From an uncultured Spirochaetia bacterium (GTDB taxonomy: Bacteria > Spirochaetota > UBA4802 > JAGODF01), in contig CALCJG010000319.1 of the NCBI GenBank assembly GCA_937967705.1, positions 1 to 21,105 of the forward strand: a stretch of DNA of 21,105 nt, in the 5' to 3' direction. Below, piece after piece: positions 7,071-13,439 of the stretch; within the stretch, counting starts at the first letter, position 1; each line of letters begins with the position of its first letter. The notes under the pieces are model-generated. The model was not told the DNA's origin and searched no databases. It saw only the letters and a program-made list of their open reading frames with translations. A program made the position numbers and the translations under genes.

Positions 7071-7372
7071 CAGCAGCTACTTCCAGTATTGATATAGAAT
7101 CCCTCTCCATACCTGCTTTTATGATATTCGATATGAATAGGGTTCCCCATATCCACAAATCTCTTAATATCATTGTCCATTAGTATATCAATATCACTCT
7201 CTCTATGCAAAATTTCTTTCGTATTTTCTGCCTCATCCAGAGCCAGTCCCAAACGGGGACCTCCTCACCCGGCTCCGGCAAATACTATTCTTAGCGCAGG
7301 TTTTTTAAACTCCGAATCCCTCATAATTTCTAATATTTTATCCCTCGCTTCATGGCTTACCTGTATATTCAT
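7070..7372 (-). CDS. HesB/IscA-like selenoprotein (in-frame TGA encodes selenocysteine)
   Basis: 100 residues from ATG 7372, preceded by a perfect GGAGG (7381-7377). The in-frame TGA at 7267-7265 falls in LRIVFAGAG-U36-GGPRLGLALDE. This matches the first conserved motif of the IscA/HesB iron-sulfur scaffold family (LRxxxxGGGCSGFxYxLxxDE), with Sec at the first cluster-ligand Cys. The protein continues with the family's VDMGNP-like segment and ends GFYINTGSSC, leaving C100 as the one C-terminal thiol instead of the CGC of true IscA. HesB-like selenoproteins of this type are known in Sec-using bacteria. Standard calling splits the gene at the TGA. The likely role is binding or transferring a metal or cluster, or thiol redox chemistry; a classical A-type scaffold role is doubtful because the C-terminal CGC is missing. 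The stop overlaps the next gene's ATG. A palindromic promoter lies upstream. Confidence 0.88.
7228..7260 (-). promoter_or_regulatory. Candidate bacterial SECIS region in the HesB-like gene
   Basis: Two alternative hairpins follow the TGA at 7267-7265. The nearer one (7260-7246) is GTCCC-CGTTT-GGGAC, with its loop only 10 nt beyond TGA, closer than usual. The farther one (7246-7228) is CTGGCTC-TGGAT-GAGGCAG, seven positions with one G-G mismatch, whose loop starts 26 nt beyond TGA and has G at its second base. The farther hairpin fits known bacterial SECIS geometry better. The two share base 7246 and so compete. Confidence 0.55.
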
Positions 7373-7381
7373 AAAACCTCC

Positions 7382-7433
7382 AGTATTGTAGTGTATTATT
7401 TTATAATATACTACAATACTAACAAATCGACAA
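7382..7433 (-). promoter_or_regulatory. Promoter with a 39-bp palindromic operator for the selenoprotein operon
   Basis: On the minus strand a -35 box TTGTCG (7433-7428), 17-base spacer and -10 box TATATT (7410-7405) precede the HesB-like gene. Bases 7382-7420 form a near-perfect palindrome centred on 7401: outer arms AGTATTGTAGT and ACTACAATACT match over 11 bp, and inner arms match except for one G-T and the centre. It spans the downstream part of the spacer, the -10 and the start point, ending next to the ribosome-binding site. A dimeric repressor bound here would block transcription. The regulator is not identifiable from this window. Confidence 0.72.
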
Positions 7434-7483
7434 TAAATAATCGTGAGAATAATACATTTTTGGATTTGCATATCCGCCAAGCT

Positions 7484-9859
7484 TTAAAATACGATTTTCA
7501 GGACATCATCGAAATAATTGACGAACTGCACCTTTAAACCTGTTTTAATATAATCCGGTAATTCATCCCAGTCTTTTTTGTTTTCCAGAGGAAAGATGAT
7601 GGTCTTCACCTTGGCCCGCTTGGCTGCCAGGGTCTTTTCCTTCACTCCTCCGATGGGCAATACTTTTCCAGTTATCGTTAATTCCCCTGTCATGGCTATA
7701 TGCCTTTTTACGGGCTTTCCCTTCATGAGGGAATACAGGGCTGTAGCCATGGTAATCCCCGCCGAGGGACCATCTTTCGGTGTTGCTCCTGCCGGGACAT
7801 GGAGATGTATGATATTCTTTTCAAAAAACTCAGTATCCCCACCGTATTCTTTGATTCTCGAGTTGATATAGGTGTATGCTATCTCTGTGGATTCCTTCAT
7901 GACATTGCCGAGCTGACCAGTCTGTTTGAACCCTTTACTGCGTGAAGGAACAGCTGTTGCTTCGATATAAAGCGTCGCTCCTCCCATGCTGGTCCACGCA
8001 AGCCCCAGCACAACGCCGGGTATACTATTGTTATAAAGGGATTCATCCATAAAGCGGGGTTTGCCAAGATATTCCTCAAGATTATTTTTTGTTATTGTAA
8101 TTGCCTTATCTGCGCTCTCGGCAAATTTTCGTGTGGATTTGCGCATAATCTTTCTAATGGCATTCTCAAGGCTTCTGACACCAGCCTCCCGGGCATACCC
8201 GTCGATGATTCTGGCCATGGCATCACTGCCTATCTTCACCATACCTTTTTTCATCCCATGATCCTTGATCTGCTTGGGTACGAGAAACCTCCTGGCTATC
8301 TCAAGTTTTTCCTTTAAGATATACCCTGAAAGTTGCATGACCTCCATCCTGTCCAGGAGCGGGAGGGGGATGGTATCAAGCTGGTTAGCGGTCGCGATGA
8401 AAAGGATATTGGACAGATCGAAGCGTACATCCAGATAATGATCGAGAAACTGGGAATTCTGTTCAGGATCCAGCACTTCCAGGAGAGCGGAAGCAGGATC
8501 CCCCTGAAAACTCATTCCGATCTTATCAATCTCATCAAGCATGATTACGGGATTGGCGGTTCCCACCACTTTGAGGCTCTGCAGAAATTTCCCCGGCATG
8601 GCGCCGATGTAGGTTCGGCGATGCCCCTTGATTTCGGCCTCATCCCGCATTCCCCCGAGGGAAAACCGGTAAAATTTCCTGTTAAGAGCCTCCGCAACGG
8701 ATTTCCCGATGGAGGTTTTCCCCACCCCCGGAGGCCCCACGAAGCATATTATGGAACCCGTTATGTTTCCCTTCATTTTCCCCGTACTGATGAATTCCAA
8801 GATACGCTCCTTGATATCCTCAAGCCCATAATGATCCCGGTTCAGTACACGAGCCGCTTTGGCAATGTCGTAATTGTCTTCTGAAAAAACGCCCCACGGG
8901 ACAGCGGTCAACCAGTCCAAATAATTGCGGCTTACGGCGTATTCGGCAGAGTTGGGTTCCAGCAAGCGCAGTTTCTCCATCTCTTCATCAAATCTCTTCT
9001 TCGCTTCCTCGGTGAATACCAGATCTTTCGCCCTTTCCTCAAATCTCTCCACTTCGGATGTCTTTTCATCCTTCTCGAGACCCAGCTCCTTCTTGATTTC
9101 CTTCAGCTGCTCCCGCAGGAAAAATTCCTTCTGATGCCTGGCAATCTTCTCCTCGATCTGCTTTGTGATTTTCTTCTGCAGCCGGCTCACCTCCAGTTCC
9201 TTTTTCAGGAGCAGTATTACCTTCTCAACCCGTTTCTTCACGTCCATCGTCTCGAGGATCTCCTGCAGTTCATGGGGCTCTGCAGATGTCATGGATGCCA
9301 CGAAATCTGCCAGCTTCCCCGTATCCTCTACGGTAAACCGGTTCATAAAGAGTTTGAGCTCCTCATGAAAAAGGGAGTTCGATTTGATGAGGTCCTTTAC
9401 CAGAGATATTATGGCCATGGAATAGGCCTTCATCTCAGTGGACTGCACAAAGGGCTCTTCGAAGGCATGGATTACCTTCCATTTAATTACAGGGTCATCC
9501 TGCAGAACGCGTTCCAGTGAAAACCTCCGCACAGCATTTATCATGATCTGTACCGTTTTATCATCAATGGGAGCGACCTTTAAAATTTTAAGGGAAACAC
9601 CGACAGAGTAGAGGTTTTCGGAGAGCGTAGCAGGCTCGGATGTCGACTTGACCAATACGACTCCCCCCGTCTTGCTGTCCGCGTCAAGGATATCCTTGAC
9701 CGTCCGCATCATTTTCTCTCCTGTAAGCACCAGGGGGATCATCATGCCGGGAAATATCGGCCTTTGAGAGATGGGTATTACCGGCAGTATATCCGGTAAC
9801 ACCTCCGAAGGGATAATGAGATGGGTGTTCTGGTTGTTAGTATTCTCACCATTTTCCAT
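7484..9859 (-). CDS. lon: ATP-dependent protease Lon (LonA type)
   Basis: 791 residues from ATG 9859; an in-frame TTG at 9874 would add five, but GAGG lies at about the right distance for the ATG. Domains in order: N-terminal LON substrate-binding domain (about 20-205, starting LPVIPISQRPIFPGMMIPLVL), coiled-coil linker (210-300), AAA+ ATPase with Walker A GPPGVGKT (375-382) and Walker B VIMLDEID (438-445), then the C-terminal Ser-Lys protease domain with Ser699 in PKDGPSAGI and Lys740 in IGGVKEKTLAAKRA. Length and motifs match bacterial LonA. It is a cytoplasmic hexamer that unfolds and degrades damaged and short-lived regulatory proteins. The gene has its own strong sigma-70-like promoter. 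I see no CIRCE inverted repeat upstream. It ends 111 bases before the selenoprotein operon on the same strand, with no clear terminator between. Confidence 0.98.
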   Translation of the reverse strand: MENGENTNNQNTHLIIPSEVLPDILPVIPISQRPIFPGMMIPLVLTGEKMMRTVKDILDADSKTGGVVLVKSTSEPATLSENLYSVGVSLKILKVAPIDDKTVQIMINAVRRFSLERVLQDDPVIKWKVIHAFEEPFVQSTEMKAYSMAIISLVKDLIKSNSLFHEELKLFMNRFTVEDTGKLADFVASMTSAEPHELQEILETMDVKKRVEKVILLLKKELEVSRLQKKITKQIEEKIARHQKEFFLREQLKEIKKELGLEKDEKTSEVERFEERAKDLVFTEEAKKRFDEEMEKLRLLEPNSAEYAVSRNYLDWLTAVPWGVFSEDNYDIAKAARVLNRDHYGLEDIKERILEFISTGKMKGNITGSIICFVGPPGVGKTSIGKSVAEALNRKFYRFSLGGMRDEAEIKGHRRTYIGAMPGKFLQSLKVVGTANPVIMLDEIDKIGMSFQGDPASALLEVLDPEQNSQFLDHYLDVRFDLSNILFIATANQLDTIPLPLLDRMEVMQLSGYILKEKLEIARRFLVPKQIKDHGMKKGMVKIGSDAMARIIDGYAREAGVRSLENAIRKIMRKSTRKFAESADKAITITKNNLEEYLGKPRFMDESLYNNSIPGVVLGLAWTSMGGATLYIEATAVPSRSKGFKQTGQLGNVMKESTEIAYTYINSRIKEYGGDTEFFEKNIIHLHVPAGATPKDGPSAGITMATALYSLMKGKPVKRHIAMTGELTITGKVLPIGGVKEKTLAAKRAKVKTIIFPLENKKDWDELPDYIKTGLKVQFVNYFDDVLKIVF

Positions 9860-9898
9860 GGATAACCGCCTCAATAATTTCCAAAGGGTTTGATAATC

Positions 9899-9927
9899 AG
9901 TATATCAGTAACCCCTGCGTTTATCAA
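9899..9927 (-). promoter_or_regulatory. Sigma-70-like promoter of lon
   Basis: On the minus strand TTGATA (9927-9922), a 17-base spacer and TATACT (9904-9899) each match the -35 and -10 consensus at five of six positions. The predicted start is about 35 bases ahead of the lon ATG. The region from 9928 to 10030 separates it from the divergent beta-barrel gene, and I see nothing else in it. Confidence 0.72.
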
Positions 9928-10030
9928 AATTACAGCAAAATGGATGAGTATCAAGCTTTTTTCTGCTTTATACCGCCTGGAATTATTGAACAACTCCATC
10001 ATCTGCATTCCGATTTATTCATCTTTTTGC

Positions 10031-10060
10031 TTGACATATGTTCTGTAAGAATATATTCTT
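10031..10060 (+). promoter_or_regulatory. Promoter of the beta-barrel gene with a palindrome over the -10
   Basis: A consensus -35 TTGACA (10031-10036), 17-base spacer and TATTCT (10054-10059) precede the gene at 10112. AAGAATATATTCTT (10047-10060) is a perfect 14-bp palindrome covering the -10 box, which could be an operator or simply AT-rich chance symmetry. CATATG occurs on both sides (10035-10040 and 10061-10066). Confidence 0.6.
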
Positions 10061-10111
10061 CATATGCAATATGTTTAATAGCTTTATTCAACTTACCTGA
10101 GGAGCACTGAT

Positions 10112-10696
10112 GTGAAAAGAATACTTCTGTGCCTGTTCATTGCCATCCTTCTATTACCTGGCAATTTATCCGCCAATATCAACCTTGATGCCTTCGGCGG
10201 ACTCAACAATACGGGAGATTTCAAAACCCATTATGCGGGCGGGGCAAACGTCTCTTTCGACATCCACAGGGATGTGGATTTTATGGCTAAATATCTTTAC
10301 AGTACCCGGACATTTAATTCCGGCAAGGACAATGAGGAAAAGTACGCCTATATGTCCGGACTGATTGGACTTCAGTACAAATACCGCATTGAAGGATATC
10401 CCCTCCAGTGGATTTCGACATTTGGGATCGGGATGGCCAAAGCGGATAAAGAGTATAAAATAGGAGTTTCGCCTAATTTAAACACCGAAAGTAAAAGTGA
10501 GTTTGGAGCATCCGCGGGGGTATGGACGGGGATACTCTATAATGCAACACAGAACCTTAGCCCCTTTCTTGAAATCGGATATCACAAGCTTGGATCCATT
10601 TCCGGTAAATCTGATTACGCAATACAGGGGTATCAGGTTCTTGCGGGAGTACGGTACACCTTTGGCGCCAACAAATCCATCTATTCCGACTATTGA
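10112..10696 (+). CDS. Small outer-membrane beta-barrel protein (OmpA/OmpX-like fold)
   Basis: 194 residues from a GTG at 10112 with GAGGAG (10099-10104) seven bases upstream; the nearby ATG at 10109 meets a stop at once. A signal peptide (residues 1-20, cut after LSA) precedes alternating amphipathic strands such as GGANVSFDIHRDVDFMAKYLY and LIGLQYKYRIEGYPLQWISTFGIGMA, with a near-terminal YQVLAGVRYTFG strand typical of eight-stranded outer-membrane barrels. Such proteins sit in the outer membrane and act in adhesion, stability or sensing; no specific role can be assigned. About 170 mature residues fit an eight-stranded barrel. It stands alone, with its own promoter and a terminator, between divergent lon and the converging envelope operon. 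Confidence 0.85.
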   Translation: MKRILLCLFIAILLLPGNLSANINLDAFGGLNNTGDFKTHYAGGANVSFDIHRDVDFMAKYLYSTRTFNSGKDNEEKYAYMSGLIGLQYKYRIEGYPLQWISTFGIGMAKADKEYKIGVSPNLNTESKSEFGASAGVWTGILYNATQNLSPFLEIGYHKLGSISGKSDYAIQGYQVLAGVRYTFGANKSIYSDY

Positions 10697-10712
10697 GCAA
10701 TAAAGCATAAAC

Positions 10713-10730
10713 TGCGAATACCTATTCGCA
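10713..10730 (+). repeat. Small perfect inverted repeat behind the beta-barrel gene
   Basis: TGCGAATA (10713-10720) and TATTCGCA (10723-10730) form a perfect 8-bp dyad with a 2-base centre, realistically a 6-bp hairpin. It sits 17 bases after the stop codon and just ahead of the terminator at 10739-10764. It may protect the 3' end or aid termination; no T-run follows it. Confidence 0.4.
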
Positions 10731-10738
10731 ATAACAAG

Positions 10739-10764
10739 AAAAGCCTGGATTTATCCGGGTTTTT
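10739..10764 (+). terminator. Rho-independent terminator of the beta-barrel gene
   Basis: AAAAGCCTGGAT (10739-10750) pairs with ATCCGGGTTTTT (10753-10764), twelve positions including two G-U pairs, with T-rich sequence in and after the right arm (TTTTTCTATC). The left arm also ends in a run of A, so it may act on both strands for the converging gene ending at 10821. Confidence 0.72.
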
Positions 10765-10820
10765 CTATCACGCACTACTCGATTATCAGGATATAAAGAT
10801 GCAATAGATTCCGAAATACT

Positions 10821-11894
10821 TTATCGTGTTCTCTTTAATCCCATAAAGGGGTTTTTCCTTTCCTTCCGCATCAACGCAATCGCCTGACTTACAATATCGT
10901 TGACAGGTTCCCCCTTCACATGCCATATGGTGGATTTCATCCAGATCAGTTCTTTCTTTTCAATATCGACACAACGGACCCACGCCCTGTTTTTCTTTTC
11001 ATCAAAACCTATGATAAAAAGGTAATCGGCCTTCCCCTTGAAGGCCTTACTCAGGCGGTCGAGCAATTTGAGTTTGGTTTCCAGGTAATTCAGATCGTAA
11101 ATTTTATATATTCTCTGCAGATAACTTACGGTTGTATTATATCTGATCCCGGTCCAGCTTCCCCTGAATAACTTCAGCTTGCGCCAGTCAGAGATCGTGT
11201 CGTAGGAGTTTTCCTTGGATCGTATATACTTCAGCTTATGAAACTCCTCCTGCTTCATGTAATTGCGGATCTCGTTGCTCTGAAAACAGAGGATGCGGTA
11301 CCCCAGCTTCATCATCGATGCATATAGATTATTCAGCTCGACGCCCTCGATGTTTGTTAGAATAGCCACCCGGGATCCATCTTTCATTGATGTGGATTTA
11401 AAAAGATGGTCATCCTGGAGAAAATCAAGAACCACAAGGCTTATACGGTCAACCAGTTTAAAAATTTCCGTTTCCATCTGCCCGACGTTTGTGAAGGTGA
11501 ACATCTCGTTGGAACCCTCCAGGAAGATATGTATTACTATCTTAACCTGACTGTTGCGCAACGGCTCAAAACTGCCGAATATAAAAATGTCCGTCCCTAT
11601 CTGTTCCATGAGCGGAGGAAGTTCGTAGGGTTCATACTCCTTCTTCAATGGAACATTAAACCTTTTCTTTAGATCCTTATCAATATCCTGGGGTTTCTTT
11701 ATCTTTACATCAAAAACGGCGCTCAAAGAAGAAGCGAAGGAGTTGGGAAAAAGGGTTTCCAGATAATCATAACTGCTATTAGAGGACTTGTTCGCAAGAT
11801 AACCAAATGATACAACCGTGCTGGCATGACTCAAGGAAGTCCCTGCCAGCATCATCAGAACAAAGGTTGAAACGAGGATCAATCGATAAAGCAT
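10821..11894 (-). CDS. Hypothetical exported envelope protein, CsgG/TolB-N-like features
   Basis: 357 residues with a signal peptide (1-24, cut after SHA). The mature start VVSFGYLANKSSNSSYDYLETLFPNSFASSLSAV resembles the opening beta-alpha unit of CsgG/FlgO/TolB-N-like periplasmic domains, where a strand plus 'sxxxxYxxxxxxxxLxxxL' helix recurs. That likeness is from memory and weak. The middle (about 95-285) is mixed alpha/beta. The C-terminal module (about 285-340; DYLFIIGF...AWVRCVDIEKKELIWM) resembles the end of the preceding gene's product. Its ATG follows the TAA of that gene with no gap, so translation is probably coupled. The likely site is the periplasm or inner face of the outer membrane. 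No enzyme motif is seen. Confidence 0.78.
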   Translation of the reverse strand: MLYRLILVSTFVLMMLAGTSLSHASTVVSFGYLANKSSNSSYDYLETLFPNSFASSLSAVFDVKIKKPQDIDKDLKKRFNVPLKKEYEPYELPPLMEQIGTDIFIFGSFEPLRNSQVKIVIHIFLEGSNEMFTFTNVGQMETEIFKLVDRISLVVLDFLQDDHLFKSTSMKDGSRVAILTNIEGVELNNLYASMMKLGYRILCFQSNEIRNYMKQEEFHKLKYIRSKENSYDTISDWRKLKLFRGSWTGIRYNTTVSYLQRIYKIYDLNYLETKLKLLDRLSKAFKGKADYLFIIGFDEKKNRAWVRCVDIEKKELIWMKSTIWHVKGEPVNDIVSQAIALMRKERKNPFMGLKRTR

Positions 11895-12482
11895 TTACAT
11901 CCCGCTCATCATGCTGTTGATGAAATGGTCTATTATGGTTTCTACTACATCATTATACTGCGTGGGATAATTCTCTACCCATACCAACTCCAGGGTGCTG
12001 AGATCGATTGCCCTCCCCCAGCTCACCTCTTCCCATTCCCCCAGGTCCAGGAGAATCAGGTATTTCACATTCCACTTATCCTTGATCTCCTTGAGAGTTT
12101 GGATTTTATTGATTTCAAAATTATAGAAATGAAGCTTATAGATGTTGTCGAACGTCTTTTCCATTGAGAGGAGGGATTTCTCATCATTTTTCAAAGAGGC
12201 GTTATAGGAGATTTTCTTGAAATCCTTAACGTCATAGATGTCTTTCATCGTATACAGGTCCGAATAGTTAACGGCCCTGACCTTGAAGTTTTTCTTCATG
12301 AAACGCGTTATGACCACATTCTTGATATTGTTGGGACATTCGATCACGACAGCCACACTGGTACCTGCCGGAATTTTCTGAGTCGAAGACATTACCCTTT
12401 TCTTCGTTGTACAGGATTCCGATCCTGCTAATACGAAAAGAAGACCGATAATCAGGGCTATTTTCAAGGCTGATGTTTTCAT
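11895..12482 (-). CDS. Putative lipoprotein, first gene of a paired envelope operon
   Basis: 195 residues. AGGAG lies seven bases ahead of the ATG. The signal segment (8-20) ends in LAGSESC, a loose lipobox making Cys24 the likely lipidated residue; it would be poor by enterobacterial rules. The rest begins with a strand (GTSVAVVIECP) followed by helix, a layout recalling CsgG- or GNA1162-like outer-membrane lipoproteins, but I cannot assign a family. The C-terminal part (about 134-195) has KYLILLDLG...SWGRAIDLSTLELVWVENY, parallel to the end of the neighbouring product. It has its own strong promoter at 12572-12600 and an 80-base leader. It abuts the next gene without a base between, so the two proteins probably act together in the envelope. 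Confidence 0.78.
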   Translation of the reverse strand: MKTSALKIALIIGLLFVLAGSESCTTKKRVMSSTQKIPAGTSVAVVIECPNNIKNVVITRFMKKNFKVRAVNYSDLYTMKDIYDVKDFKKISYNASLKNDEKSLLSMEKTFDNIYKLHFYNFEINKIQTLKEIKDKWNVKYLILLDLGEWEEVSWGRAIDLSTLELVWVENYPTQYNDVVETIIDHFINSMMSGM

Positions 12483-12571
12483 TTAAAATCTCCTGGCTTC
12501 ATGAGATGATGGACAGACATTCACACATCCGTGCAAATGTAGATAAATTTTCTTCTACAAGAAACAGTGTT

Positions 12572-12600
12572 AGTATATAAATAAAAACCTATTATGTCAA
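12572..12600 (-). promoter_or_regulatory. Strong sigma-70-like promoter of the paired envelope operon
   Basis: On the minus strand a perfect TTGACA (12600-12595), 17-base spacer and TATACT (12577-12572, five of six) make one of the best promoters in the window. The start would be near 12565, leaving a leader of about 80 nt with a possible TGTAGA...TCTACA hairpin. It begins right after the terminator of the mfd transcript. Confidence 0.8.
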
Positions 12601-12603
12601 TAT

Positions 12604-12632
12604 AAAAATCCCCCTGGATACAGGGGGATTTT
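12604..12632 (-). terminator. Terminator of the DUF4139-mfd-SurA-like operon
   Basis: AAAATCCCCCTG (12605-12616) pairs perfectly with CAGGGGGATTTT (12621-12632) around a 4-base loop, a 12-bp stem with a C/G core. On the minus strand it is followed by TATATTG after the T-rich arm. It lies about 40 bases past the stop of the SurA-N-like gene. Confidence 0.88.
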
Positions 12633-12670
12633 CGGATAATGTATAACAGTTGCGATCCTTTTTAGATATG

Positions 12671-13348
12671 TTATTTCTCACTATCGTCTTTTTTAGCTGC
12701 TTTTTTCTCTTCCTTCTTTTCATCCTTTTTAACGGCTGGGACTTCCGTGTTGGCTTTGAGCAGATCCTTGTAGTTCTTATTCTTTTCAATCTTCCCGACT
12801 TCTTTCAGGTTTTCCACGAACTCCATCAGCTTCATATTGAGCTTACGGCCAGCCAGTTCACTTCTTATCCTCTTCAGAGCCTGGTCAATGGGAACTCCCC
12901 TGAAAGCCTTGTCCTTCTGCTGGGCATAAATCTCCTCAACCTCTTTTTCATTGGGAGTAATTTCATCCTTGAATTTTTCCTTGATATAGTACTGAACGAC
13001 CGCTCCTTCCTTAGCTATATCCATGATAACCTGAACTTCCTTATTCTTCATGTATCCTTCTTCCACGGCCTTATTATAGATCAGCTTCTGCTTAATCAGC
13101 TCATCAAGAAAGATGGATTTATTCAAAGTGGGAAGTCTCTTGGAGGTTTCCGGGTCAGCAGCATATTTATCCACATCTTCCTTTGTCAGGTTGAAAAGCT
13201 GCTTATGCTGGGCATAATATGCGGTGTTAAGGTAATCCAATGAAATTTTCTCCCCTTCCACCTTGGCGACCCACTCGCCACCGCTGCAGGCAACAAAACC
13301 AGTCAGAACCAATAACACCAGTATCTTTACAATGTTTATCTTTTTCAT
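12671..13348 (-). CDS. SurA-N-like periplasmic chaperone lipoprotein without a PPIase domain
   Basis: 225 residues from ATG 13348 (GGGGA upstream); an earlier in-frame ATG at 13420 would put 24 residues ahead of the signal and is unlikely. The signal (4-19) ends in TGFVAC, a loose lipobox with Cys21. Residues 25-55 (EWVAKVEGEKISLDYLNTAY) match the SurA/PrsA N-terminal pattern, followed by the helical LDELIKQKLIYNKAVEEGYMKNKEV segment typical of those chaperones. The parvulin PPIase domain is absent: after about 185 residues the chain ends in a Lys/Glu tail (208-225). It may bind unfolded outer-membrane or exported proteins. It lies 91 bases behind mfd on the same strand with a terminator after it. 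The family call is moderately firm; the role is inferred. Confidence 0.83.
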   Translation of the reverse strand: MKKINIVKILVLLVLTGFVACSGGEWVAKVEGEKISLDYLNTAYYAQHKQLFNLTKEDVDKYAADPETSKRLPTLNKSIFLDELIKQKLIYNKAVEEGYMKNKEVQVIMDIAKEGAVVQYYIKEKFKDEITPNEKEVEEIYAQQKDKAFRGVPIDQALKRIRSELAGRKLNMKLMEFVENLKEVGKIEKNKNYKDLLKANTEVPAVKKDEKKEEKKAAKKDDSEK

Positions 13349-13439
13349 ATACGCATTCCCCGTATGATTGATTAGTGTGATATGCAAATTCTTCCGTATT
13401 CCTGAAGAGACCTTATACAAGGATTTTGAAAGTAAAAAC

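Noticed and set aside
7246..7260. GTCCC-CGTTT-GGGAC hairpin as the SECIS of the HesB-like gene
   Set aside because: Its loop is only 10 nt after TGA, nearer than known bacterial SECIS loops. The overlapping farther hairpin fits better, though the near one cannot be excluded.
7070..7480. Reading the HesB-like region as two genes or as a pseudogene broken by a nonsense codon
   Set aside because: One TGA, no frameshift, a full family motif across it, a perfect ribosome-binding site, a regulated promoter, SECIS-like hairpins and a second TGA gene coupled to it make recoding far more likely than decay.
9860..9874. TTG start for lon at 9874
   Set aside because: The GAGG ribosome-binding site overlaps this codon and is correctly spaced for the ATG at 9859 instead.
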